A stretch of DNA of 64,000 nt. Origin: Neobacillus drentensis NBRC 102427. Lineage in GTDB: Bacteria; Bacillota; Bacilli; Bacillales; Cytobacillaceae. The position numbers and the translations under genes are program-made. Under the pieces are notes generated by a model. The model did no database searches. It was not told where the DNA came from and was given only the letters and a program-made list of their open reading frames with translations. Position 1 is the first letter of the stretch. Each line of letters opens with the position of its first letter. The stretch spans positions 124,001 through 188,000 of the forward strand of contig NZ_BCUX01000003.1 in the NCBI RefSeq assembly GCF_001591445.1. Direction: 5' to 3'. Of this stretch, positions 9,788 to 16,972 are shown one piece after another.

Positions 9788-9851
9788 TGGCGGGACTGCG
9801 TGGGAATCGAACCCACCAGGCCTGGCACGCAGGTCTCAAGCAGTTTTGAAG
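9788..9851 (-). repeat. displaced 3' part of tRNA-Sec (attachment-site copy 1)
   Basis: Read on the minus strand this is the anticodon-arm half, variable arm, T-arm, acceptor 3' strand and CCA of tRNA-Sec. Positions 9821-9851 are identical over 31 bp to 46721-46751 in the intact gene. The T-arm and acceptor part differs at five positions and ends GCAGTCCC-GCCA instead of GCGGTCCC-GCCA. The T-stem change is compensated on both sides (GTGGG/CCCAC), so this was once a functional tRNA end. The 5' half is missing. This is the pattern left when an integrative element inserts in a tRNA 3' end. Confidence 0.85.
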
Positions 9852-10430
9852 TTTGCTGGCACCTGTTTTTCTAGTACCTTTTTATACCCGCAAGTACTGA
9901 TAAATCAAGGTTTCTTGTTTTCTAATGTTTCCTTGTGATTTCTAATTTTAAAAATTTGGGCACCTATCATGGCACCAAAAGCACCTACCTATTTTTTTCT
10001 GCACTGCCAGCCAATTACTGAGCGGCAGATGATAGTAGAAAGATCAGAAAATCATGTCCGCAATATAGTTGGACTTCTGTCGGCAAAAAACAAAAGTAAA
10101 CTAGAATCACGAAGAAAAAAAATCTGCTGTTTTATTGATATCTTTTAGGTCATGTAGGTCAACAAGGACCTATATGACCTGAAATAAAACTAGTTATTAG
10201 GAAGTACATCAATCAAAACTTGAGGAATCCTTAAAAAATGCCTTTATCATTTGGGGTATTGTAAAAATCCTACTAACAATAATCATCGCAGGAGTTTTTA
10301 GCAACAAAATAAAAAAAGGCCCTGATAATATCAGGGTCTTAATAACTATGTTCTATGAAGAGTGAACTTGTGACCACAACCCTGCCAAGGAAGTTAAGTG
10401 AATCTGATTATAACAGTTTAGTTATGAAAA
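9852..10430. other. gene-free island debris with hairpins
   Basis: There is no intact gene. An inverted repeat of 14-bp arms (AGGTCATGTAGGTC 10147-10160 / GACCTATATGACCT 10167-10180, one mismatch) is the most prominent structure. From about 10200 to 10366 a plus-strand frame without a start encodes a short hydrophobic stretch (NAFIIWGIVKILLTIIIAGV) resembling a small phage or toxin-type membrane peptide. It overlaps a GGCCCTGAT/ATCAGGGTC hairpin at 10318-10337. CCTGCCAAGGAA occurs at about 9667 and again at 10382. Confidence 0.4.
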
Positions 10431-10892
10431 CGTTGATTTAAAAGGATTTATTTCATCCATAAATGGTTTAATAAGATGGAGTTGATGGCGGAATGTTGGA
10501 GTTTGCCACCAACTTGCCGACATTGTTTCTATATACACATGTGTCGTAAACTGGTCACTACTTCCATTGACCAGAAAAGGGTTAGAAAAACCGTAGTGCA
10601 TAATATGATGCTTGTTTCCCTTCAGCTCAATTTTATGAATAAGCTTATGAAGTAACTCCGGGGTTATATCATTTATATTTATAAGCTTCTTTAGTTCATT
10701 TTGGACTTTTCAACCATCTCTGTACTTTTTGTGTATCGTTTTAACATATCCTTCTTTTCAAGAATTTCTGATTGTAGCTTTTTTATTACATTTCTATTTT
10801 CATTAACCGCTACATCATGATCAACTTTTTCTATTACTTCTTTCGCTGACTACTTTAGAAATTTCTTATTTTCCTTTTTCAGCTCAGCAATT
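10431..10892 (-). pseudogene. C-terminal remnant of a large serine recombinase
   Basis: The minus strand encodes, with one stop and one frameshift, ENKIAELKKENKKFLK ... VIKKLQSEILEKKDMLKRYTK ... NDITPELLHKLIHKIELKGN, then HIMHYGFSNPF. A coiled coil followed by DITPELLHKLIHKIE...IHYRFS-type sequence is the C-terminal end of large serine recombinases of phages and integrative elements. The catalytic domain is gone. The remnant lies between two partial tRNA-Sec copies and beside a phage-type gene, so it belongs to an older integrated element. The identification rests on the C-terminal pattern only. Confidence 0.6.
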
Positions 10893-11381
10893 TTATTTTC
10901 CCTGATTCCTATTTCTTGACTGTATCGCTACACTTTGAGTTTTGTAAGCTTCAAGCTCACTAATTTTATGTTTAATCCGTTCCAAACAAATCTGGGTGTT
11001 TGTTTCTTTGTTATAAGATGCCTCATCTACACTGGTTATCGATTCGGTGATGATAAACCCATTGGGCAACTGGACCGCAACCATAGTGCATCTTCCAAAA
11101 GCCTTAACAACCTTAACCTGAGATTTTTCGATCATTTCATTGATAACGGCTGGTACACTATGATTTATCATTAGTGCCTTTGCTTGTTGTTTCTCAATAA
11201 AGGAATAATCGGATGATGGTTCAAATGCCATTTCAAAGGCTTGCATTGTTATTTCAATGACCTCATCATTGTTGATATCCCTAACCTTCACTTTCCCATT
11301 TGCTGCGATTTCCAACAATTCCATTACACTATCTGGCGACCCTTTCACTCGGTATATCTTCAAGCTCTTTCCCTCCACCAT
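10893..11381 (-). CDS. Gp49-family phage protein (possibly chimeric C-terminus)
   Basis: A 162-residue frame. Residues about 75-152 (VPAVINEMIEKSQVKVVKAF ... VAVQLPNGFIITESITSVDEASYNKET ... TQICLERIKHKISELEAY) match the Gp49/Gp66-type domain found in phages of Bacillus and relatives, whose function is unknown. The N-terminal 70 residues (SLKIYRVKGSPDSVMELLEIAANGKVKVRDI) are not recognised. The last 15 residues read into the neighbouring recombinase remnant, so the end may be a recombination product. The start ATG has GGAGGGAAAGAGC upstream. It is most likely a stranded prophage or ICE gene; expression is doubtful. Confidence 0.65.
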   Translation of the reverse strand: MVEGKSLKIYRVKGSPDSVMELLEIAANGKVKVRDINNDEVIEITMQAFEMAFEPSSDYSFIEKQQAKALMINHSVPAVINEMIEKSQVKVVKAFGRCTMVAVQLPNGFIITESITSVDEASYNKETNTQICLERIKHKISELEAYKTQSVAIQSRNRNQGK

Positions 11382-12021
11382 GCCTATTTAAATAAGCTTC
11401 CATTAAACTAGTTTATTCAGCATGTAGAAAAGCTGTGAAACTTGAGAAAAAATTACAACCGTTCATACGAAAAAAGCCAGTCCACATTGCAAGAAGGCCA
11501 GACACTAACTAGGAATCATCGCTCTTTTTCAAATACAATCATATCTAAAGCACTTTTAGGTGAATTGAAAATTGGATTAAACATCGTTCTACATGTTTCG
11601 TGGAAAAAAGGTGGTCAAAAATCAATAGAAAGGATTACATCATGCCGCCCATTCAATTTGATATATAATAGGGGGAAATACTTCTTAAAAAGGCTCATTT
11701 TATCGCTGATTTCCAAGTTTGCTTTAAATATTTTCTAATAATAATAAAATGTTAGGAGGACAAACACTTTAAACAAAATCCTCCTCTATAAATTATCGAA
11801 AGTTTCAAGACCCAGATGCTATACCTCAGTCCTCACAATTAGTTGCAGTAACAATAAGAATACCAGTAAGTGAAGAAAACAAAAATAATAGTAAGGAGAA
11901 ACAAGCATCCCAAGAAAATCATATTCTCCATGAAGCAAAAACGGAGGAAAGCTCTCATTGTTCTAACTCTTATGTTGACCGTGTTCGGCTTGAGTTGTTT
12001 CTCGTGGTTCATAAAATCAGT
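11382..12021. other. gene-free island debris, decayed reading frames
   Basis: Several protein-like stretches without starts are present on the plus strand, for example after 11798: DPDAIPQSSQLVAVTIRIPV followed by a long polar tail. Near 11430-11510 there is EKKLQPFIRKKPVHIARRPD. None is recognisable. AGGAGGA (about 11754) and TCCTCCT (about 11776) form a small inverted repeat. I see no intact gene, RNA or promoter here. Confidence 0.35.
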
Positions 12022-12246
12022 CTAACCAAGAAACGCTTCCGTTGTCATTTCTTCTCGTGATAAGTCCTTACCAAAGTAATCACATCGCCACTTGAAATGT
12101 ATCTCGTATTCTTCAACAGTTCTTGGAGCTAGACCTTCAGAGTTCTTGAACCACATGAACCGCTCGAACGTTTCAACCATTGTAAACGACTAAGTGAATT
12201 TTTTAGTAGATGTAACACGACCATGTTTTCTTGTTCCTTTTCTCAC
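12022..12246 (-). pseudogene. tyrosine integrase N-terminal remnant A
   Basis: The frame starts at a GTG (12244-12246) with GGAGG upstream: MRKGTRKHGRVTSTKKFT, then an in-frame TAG, then SFTMVETFERFMWFKNSEGL, APRTVEEYEIHFKWRCDYFG. FMWFKNSEGLAPRTVEEY is the SAM-like core-binding domain that opens phage and ICE tyrosine integrases. The catalytic domain is missing. It lies 140 bp from tRNA-Sec copy 2, the normal place for an integrase that uses that site. A near-perfect inverted repeat CCTCCAAATA/TATTTGAAGG covers its ribosome site. Confidence 0.7.
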
Positions 12247-12387
12247 GTCAAAAAAACCTCCAAATAAGTAGTATTTGAAGGTTCTGATCTCACACAGTTT
12301 TGTATTCTCGGACTCACACAGACTCAATAATAATTACCAAAAGACTGCGTGTGTTTGAAATTGTTCGTTTGACAAGAAAGTCAGTAT

Positions 12388-12457
12388 TGGCGGGACTGCG
12401 TGGGAATCGAACCCACCAGACCTGGCACGCAGGTCTCAGGCAGTTTCGAAGACTGTG
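12388..12457 (-). repeat. displaced 3' part of tRNA-Sec (attachment-site copy 2)
   Basis: Same segment and orientation as copy 1, extending a few bases further into the anticodon arm (to ...GACTGTG). It shares the GCAGTCCC-GCCA end and the GTGGG/CCCAC T-stem with copy 1 rather than with the intact gene. Two substitutions have hit the anticodon arm: the loop now reads CTTCGAA, so the UCA anticodon is lost. The 5' half of the tRNA is absent, so this is a relic of a second integration event. Confidence 0.85.
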
Positions 12458-12591
12458 CTATATAATCCTCTCAATCATTCCGTTGAAATTGCGTCAACCT
12501 CAACTTTCAATCAACGCCTTACACAGTTTTATGCGAATCACCGTAACAGTTTCCGTTCGTCCTTTACAAACAGAAGGCTTATCCCTTCTGT

Positions 12592-12726
12592 TTACATAAA
12601 AGCTTTAATGATATCCTTTATTTGTTCAATATGCCTTTTTTCATGTAATGCTAGAAACTCAATTATTTGATCAAGGTTTAAGACACCCAGAGCACCTATT
12701 TTTGACGATTTTGTTTCATTTTTGTG
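12592..12726 (-). pseudogene. C-terminal fragment of a DinB-like protein
   Basis: The minus strand reads SKIGALGVLNLDQIIEFLAL, then HEKRHIEQIKDIIKAFM and stop. HEKRHIEQI is the last metal-binding helix of DinB/YfiT-type four-helix proteins. Only about 40 codons survive, with a stop (TAA) directly upstream. It is a dead fragment wedged between tRNA-Sec copy 2 and the nuclease gene. A CAGAAGG/CCTTCTG hairpin at 12571-12590 lies just downstream and may be its old terminator. Confidence 0.6.
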
Positions 12727-12753
12727 TTACATGTGTATAAATATACGATTTGT

Positions 12754-13722
12754 TTACTCACCTACTAGTCCATCACCATCTCGATCGTCCATATATTTAT
12801 AGAGCCATGAATCGCGCGTAATTGGCATTTTAAAGCCAGCAGCTTTGGCTTCAGCGATCGTAACACTTCCATTATGATTGGTATCCACCTTACTAACATC
12901 TTCATTACTACTTACCGTTTCGTTTGCTGGTACATTGTCTGTTTTCGGTGGCGTACTGCTCGTACCTGTCGTTTTCCCTAAATTTTTGTTCACTTCATCT
13001 GGGTTTACATTGTCAAATTCATCTGTAATGGATCTGCCCTGAATTTTGTATGTGAATTTATAATGGTTCGGAATTTGCGTCTGAGTATTTGGATATTGAA
13101 TCAATGCTACGAAATCAGTACAACCTCCTGCATCTCGAATCACTTTTTCCATATAAGCTTGATCACCGTGTCTATTGAGAATGCTGTCTTGAGGTGTAAT
13201 GTTATATGCGTTAGATACTCCCCCAAGTGAATCAGCAATTACATGCCCTTCATCTAACGTTGGACTCTCTGTGCCGGGAACCTTCGCTTCATCAGAATAG
13301 TATCTCCCAGAAGATGAAACATGTTCAGTATTCGGATTTTGGAGTGTTATATTTTTTGCCTCAACACGAATTAGTTGTCCGTATTCATTTGTAAAAGCCC
13401 AATATTCCCTGTCGCCAAACCCGACATCAACTCTGACATTCGGCTTTCTATATCCTGATATATCTCCGCCATCTACTTCGATTAACGTATATTTACTGTA
13501 GTCAAAGTCACCATTAACACTTGTTGTGGTTGGTGTACTAGTGGCAGGAACGCTTGGACCGACTACCCTTTCAACAGTGGCTGCTTTTTTTTTGCTTACT
13601 TCTTGAGTTTTATTTATTTTGATTTCTGTATTTTTTTGTTGTGAACAACTAGTAAATAAAATTAGTAGTGAAAGGAGTAATAAAATAATCCCCCATGATT
13701 TTTGATACCATTTTTGTTGCAT
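12754..13722 (-). CDS. secreted lipoprotein nuclease (DNA/RNA non-specific endonuclease) with Ca-binding tail
   Basis: A 322-residue protein. Residues 1-26 (MQQKWYQKSWGIILLLLSLL, then ILFTSCSQ) form a lipoprotein signal with lipobox FTSC. After a Thr/Ser/Pro-rich linker, residues about 75-230 form a nuclease domain of the NucA/EndA-like fold: DEGHVIADSLGG has the catalytic-type His after Gly, and NITPQDSILNRHG has the Asn used for the metal. The C-terminus carries two Ca-binding loops, DTNHNGSVTIAEA (EF-hand like) and DRDGDGLVGE (Excalibur like). It is expected on the outer membrane face, degrading nucleic acids. The start ATG has AAAGAGGTG upstream. Two perfect hairpins lie in front of it. 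It may be island cargo; it is the only intact gene between 11.4 and 15.8 kb. Confidence 0.82.
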   Translation of the reverse strand: MQQKWYQKSWGIILLLLSLLILFTSCSQQKNTEIKINKTQEVSKKKAATVERVVGPSVPATSTPTTTSVNGDFDYSKYTLIEVDGGDISGYRKPNVRVDVGFGDREYWAFTNEYGQLIRVEAKNITLQNPNTEHVSSSGRYYSDEAKVPGTESPTLDEGHVIADSLGGVSNAYNITPQDSILNRHGDQAYMEKVIRDAGGCTDFVALIQYPNTQTQIPNHYKFTYKIQGRSITDEFDNVNPDEVNKNLGKTTGTSSTPPKTDNVPANETVSSNEDVSKVDTNHNGSVTIAEAKAAGFKMPITRDSWLYKYMDDRDGDGLVGE

Positions 13723-13779
13723 ATTGCACCTCTTTTTATAATTGAATTAGAATTATTTTACAATATTTATTTGGGTTAT

Positions 13780-13841
13780 AAGGTAAATATTTATACATTT
13801 ACCTTAAATCTTATACAATATTACCGTTAATATTGTATAAG
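13780..13841. repeat. two successive perfect inverted repeats upstream of the nuclease gene
   Basis: AAGGTAAAT (13780-13788) / ATTTACCTT (13797-13805), then CTTATACAATATTA (13810-13823) / TAATATTGTATAAG (13828-13841) with loop CCGT and no mismatch. Both are AT-rich dyads 60-120 bp before the nuclease start. They may be operators or a regulatory RNA structure; no T run follows on either strand. Confidence 0.6.
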
Positions 13842-14159
13842 AATTAGAGACTCACAATGTGTAAGAACTCTGAGAGAAGCAATGCGATTAATGGATAAAA
13901 TCCACTGAAACCTTTGCTCCTTTAGATTTGATATATTTTTTACCAGATTTATCATTCTTTCAAATTCATTATCAAAATTAACGACAAGTCGCAAAGTTGA
14001 CTATTAATTCTAAACTACAACCTCGACAATCTGTTCCGATTGTTAAATAAGAGTCTAGGACCATTTTTTTTATTATAACAGTAGCCATGGTAGAATGTAA
14101 CTACTCCTGGGGCATTCAACCCCGTCAGCTAAACGGTTCGCCCCCTACTTGTAGAAACA

Positions 14160-14382
14160 TGATTGAGGCTGGTTGGGATTTAAATCTTGTATAATAAGCG
14201 AAGCTATAACACCGCAAGGAGGAATTAGTGGTACTGGCAAAGCTGACGCAAACCGAAATCCTTTTGAAAAGACTTTGTATCAGAGTCATATTTTGAGTCT
14301 TGGTATGTATATAAACATTATTCTTCAATACAAAGAACATCTATCCAAGTTAGAGTCAGAGATAGATGCACTCGCACCATAA
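14160..14382 (+). mobile_element. IS110-family transposase fragment
   Basis: The plus strand encodes EAITPQGGISGTGKADANRN, then PFEKTLYQSHILSLGMYINI and LQYKEHLSKLESEIDALAP, and then stops. The last part is the coiled helix that follows the N-terminal DEDD domain in IS110-type transposases, normally continued by an EY-I-SIPGIG sequence, which is missing here. No ends of the element are recognisable. The 330 bp before it (13842-14159) hold no gene that I can see. Confidence 0.5.
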
Positions 14383-14427
14383 TCCCTTAAATTTATTCTA
14401 ACTGTAGCATGATTCATAAGGTGTCCG

Positions 14428-14679
14428 TCATATGTAAGGAATATAAACACGAAAGTCTTCTAATGTAACATTTTCACTGATCGGATCATCACCAAGAAAT
14501 CCTTTCAAATAATCAAAAAGTATATAGTACTCTCGGATAGTTCTTGGTGCTAATGCCTCAGTTTTCTTAAAGGTCATAAACTTATCATACATTTCATCCA
14601 GTTTTAGTGTGTTTAAAATCCTTTTTGAACTTCTTCCAACACTCTCTCCACTCTTAAACTTACGAAGAGTTTTTTGCAT
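14428..14679 (-). pseudogene. tyrosine integrase N-terminal remnant B
   Basis: An 83-residue frame: MQKTLRKFKSGESVGRSSKR, then a SAM-like core-binding domain MYDKFMTFKKTEALAPRTIR, EYYILFDYLKGFLGDDPISE. It resembles remnant A (ALAPRT-I/V-x-EY) but is clearly a different integrase. The frame ends after the first domain, so there is no catalytic part. GGGGGC lies seven bases before the ATG, and an 18-bp near-palindrome CCTATGAATATTTATAGG (14691-14708) overlaps the ribosome site, as in remnant A. The group II intron remnant ends about 45 bp upstream. Confidence 0.68.
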
Positions 14680-14724
14680 AAAAATAGCCCCCTATGAATA
14701 TTTATAGGCGACTAAGAGTAATTG

Positions 14725-15411
14725 TTATATGTTCTCTTTTCTTAAATCATATATATTAACTTTAATTCTTGGTGATGGAAGTGGATATTTTTTAAGAAAT
14801 AGACTGAATTTATCCCATGTAAAGGATTTCCTTTGGCTTCTTCTATTGAGCCATTTAAACAATAACTTTTCGATTTTGTCTTTGAAGTTGTTAACATTTT
14901 GGGTATTATCAGTGATGCAATAATAGTTGTAATAACCTATTAGGGAGCGTTTAAATCTATCCCATAATCATATGAATATCTTTACTTCTATTACTCTTCA
15001 GCCATTCTTTCGTTTCTTTTAGTTTACCTTGTACTTTCTTCCTGCTTGATTTCCGTTTTACTCGAAATTTCCCTTGTTTACTTTTCCCACAATAGTGTGT
15101 AAACCCAAGGAAATCAAAAGTTGCTGGTTTACTTCTCCCCTGTTGATTTGCATTTTGCTCCGCAAACCGCGTGAAGGGAATAATTTTAGTTTTGCCTCAG
15201 CTATTTCTAAATTAAATTTCTTTAATCTCAACTTTAATGAATGGAAGAATTGCTATGCTTCACTTTTATATTGAAAACAACAAACATAATCATCAGCATA
15301 TCTCACTATGTATGCTTGTCCCTTGCACTGTTTCCTAACCCTTTTCTCAAACCACAGGTCGAGGACATAATGGAGGTATACATTGGCTAATATCGGAGAT
15401 ATTACTCCACC
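14725..15411 (-). pseudogene. group II intron reverse transcriptase remnant (LtrA-like)
   Basis: With several frameshifts and stops the minus strand encodes GGVISPILANVYLHYVLDLW ... YIVRYADDYVCCFQ (the YADD catalytic motif of reverse transcriptase), ... FTRFAEQNANQQGRSKPATF, DFLGFTHYCGKSKQGKFRVK ... YYNYYCITDNTQNVNNFKDK ... SPRIKVNIYDLRKENI. This is the middle and C-terminal half of a group II intron-encoded protein with thumb/maturase region. The N-terminus and catalytic RNA domains V/VI are not visible. It is clearly dead. Its upstream edge is a 14-bp inverted repeat at 15412-15475, beyond which an unrelated integrase tail begins. Confidence 0.85.
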
Positions 15412-15475
15412 TTATGCAAAGTAAACAGCCAAAGGCCTATTAATTCAAGATTTTCATTCCATTTACTTTGCATAA
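15412..15475. repeat. 14-bp perfect inverted repeat at the edge of the intron remnant
   Basis: TTATGCAAAGTAAA (15412-15425) and TTTACTTTGCATAA (15462-15475), separated by 36 bp, mark the junction between the reverse transcriptase remnant and the integrase C-terminus. No T run follows, so a terminator is unlikely. It may be an inverted duplication produced at a rearrangement breakpoint. Confidence 0.6.
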
Positions 15476-15483
15476 TTTCTAAT

Positions 15484-15666
15484 CTATTTTAATTCGGATA
15501 GCCAAGTAAGCAATTCATCATCCTTACTCCAGTCTGGAAGATTGCAATCAATTAGATCAGGATATACATTTTCAACCGCCTTCCTTTTTGTCTCAGTATC
15601 AGTTCTGGCATAGATTTCTGTAGTTTTTAAGTCAACATGGCCAAGAAAATCGCGGATGTATATGAG
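15484..15666 (-). pseudogene. tyrosine recombinase C-terminal remnant
   Basis: The minus strand encodes LIYIRDFLGHVDLKTTEIYA, RTDTETKRKAVENVYPDLID and ends LTWLSELK with a stop. IRDFLGHVDLKTTEIYAR is the last catalytic block of tyrosine recombinases: the His of LGHxDxxTT and the nucleophilic Tyr of EIYAR. The tail KRKAVENVYPDL is typical of Bacillus transposon-type integrases. All upstream parts are missing; instead it joins directly to a broken SDR gene at about 15668. It therefore marks one end of an element that damaged the catabolic operon. Confidence 0.75.
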
Positions 15667-15669
15667 ATT

Positions 15670-15809
15670 TTATGGAGCAATTCCAACATCCCCTACTGCT
15701 CCTACCACAGAAGCGATTTATAATTTTTCCGTTACCTATTGATCTGCCCTAAGCCCCGATTCCCGCCTGTTACCAACGCTACTCTATTTTCGATATCAAG
15801 CAGATTCAT
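15670..15809 (-). pseudogene. short-chain dehydrogenase remnant, last gene of the beta-oxidation run
   Basis: Starting at an ATG (15807-15809) with GAGGTGATAA eight bases behind the acyl-CoA dehydrogenase stop: MNLLDIENRVALVTGGNRGL, then GQINR and stop. After a deletion there is IASVVGAVGDVGIAP and a stop. The first part is the SDR cofactor loop TGGNRGLG; the second matches the NVASVAGAVGDLGISP block around the catalytic Ser of the intact SDR at 23.7-24.5 kb. So a paralogous SDR once followed the dehydrogenase in this operon and was cut by deletion and by the integrase element. Confidence 0.78.
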
Positions 15810-15819
15810 TTATCACCTC

Positions 15820-16953
15820 TTAATCTTTTAAAATATGATTTGAAATAATGATTCTTTGAATTTGATTAGTACCTTCATAGATTTGAGTAATCTTTGCATC
15901 TCTCATCATTCTTTCAACTGGATAATCCTTAATGTATCCATATCCGCCTAGTAATTGAACAGCATCTGTCGTTACTTTCATAGCAGTATCAGAAGCATGG
16001 CATTTGGCCATAGAAGAATATAGAGGAGCGTTTGGATTGCCTTCATCTATTTTTCTGGCAGCTTGATTGACAAGTAATTTAGCTGTTTCTATTTGAATAG
16101 CCATATCGGCTATCATGCTTTGGATTATTTGGAAGTTGGACAGTGGTTTCCCGAATTGTCTTCTTTCTTTTATATAATTAATGGCGTATTCATATGCTCC
16201 TCTTGCAATACCCAATGCTTGGGCTCCAACGATTGGACGTGTTTCATTAAACACATTCATTAAAATTTTGAAACCTTCTCCTTCTCCGCCCAGCATATTT
16301 TCCTTTGGTACCCTTACATTCTCAAGAAATACTTCCCTGGTAACCGAACCTCGGATTCCCATTTTGTCTTCTTTTTTGCCAAAACTTAAACCAGGTGTCC
16401 CTTTATCAACAATGAAAAGCGATATTCCCTTCGTTCGATCTTCTGAAGTTCTAGTTACAAACACATAAATTTCTGATTCGCCTGCGTTCGTAATAAATAC
16501 CTTATGTCCATTTAAAATATAACCATTGCCATCTTTTTTTGCTGTGGTACGAATGCTAGCTACATCCGATCCCGCATTCGGTTCAGTAATGCCGAATGAC
16601 CCTAGAACCTTACCTTGAGCCATTGGAGTAACGTATCGTTTTTTTTGTTCTTCTGTTCCTGCTATTAAAAAAGGTGCAATGGCTAATGCTTGGGTAGAGA
16701 GAGCAACAGAAGTTGAGGCACATGCTGAAGCAATTTCTTCAACAACGGCTGCGTGTGTAACCATATCACTGCCAACACCTCCATACTCTTCAGGAACGTG
16801 GACCCCAAAAAGTCCATTTTCAGCCATGATACAAATATTTTCCCAAGGCGTTTCACCTTTTTCGTCTACTTCTTTTGCACGTGGTTCAATATGATCTTTT
16901 GCAATTGCGCGGGCTACTTTTTGAATCATTTCCTGTTCTGTTGTTAATAACAT
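15820..16953 (-). CDS. acyl-CoA dehydrogenase (short/medium-chain type)
   Basis: About 377 residues, the usual length. The FAD/CoA region is seen in LGSFGITEPNAGSDVASIRT (about 122-141) and VFITNAGESEIYVFVT. The family signature QLLGGYGYIKDYPVERMMRDAKI lies near 330-352, and the catalytic Glu is in IYEGTNQIQ near 356. It oxidises acyl-CoA to trans-2-enoyl-CoA with electrons passing to ETF; no etfAB genes are in the window. It is closest in look to butyryl-CoA/MmgC-type enzymes. GAGGAGG precedes the ATG at 16953. It is the fourth gene of the run from the sigma-54 promoter at 19.8 kb, followed by the broken SDR. Confidence 0.93.
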   Translation of the reverse strand: MLLTTEQEMIQKVARAIAKDHIEPRAKEVDEKGETPWENICIMAENGLFGVHVPEEYGGVGSDMVTHAAVVEEIASACASTSVALSTQALAIAPFLIAGTEEQKKRYVTPMAQGKVLGSFGITEPNAGSDVASIRTTAKKDGNGYILNGHKVFITNAGESEIYVFVTRTSEDRTKGISLFIVDKGTPGLSFGKKEDKMGIRGSVTREVFLENVRVPKENMLGGEGEGFKILMNVFNETRPIVGAQALGIARGAYEYAINYIKERRQFGKPLSNFQIIQSMIADMAIQIETAKLLVNQAARKIDEGNPNAPLYSSMAKCHASDTAMKVTTDAVQLLGGYGYIKDYPVERMMRDAKITQIYEGTNQIQRIIISNHILKD

Positions 16954-16972
16954 AAACAAACATCCTCCTCAT

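Noticed and set aside
9940-10430. Inverted and direct repeats around 10.15 kb as a CRISPR or toxin-antitoxin locus
   Set aside because: There is no regular repeat-spacer pattern and no cas gene; the membrane-peptide frame has no start codon or partner.
11442-11738. Plus-strand open frame of 98 codons in the debris zone
   Set aside because: No ribosome site, composition unlike a protein gene of this genome, no recognisable motif, and it is surrounded by decayed frames.
14428-15666. Single integrase gene split by a group II intron
   Set aside because: The C-terminal piece lies upstream of the intron remnant and the N-terminal piece downstream on the same strand, the wrong order; the pieces are separate relics.
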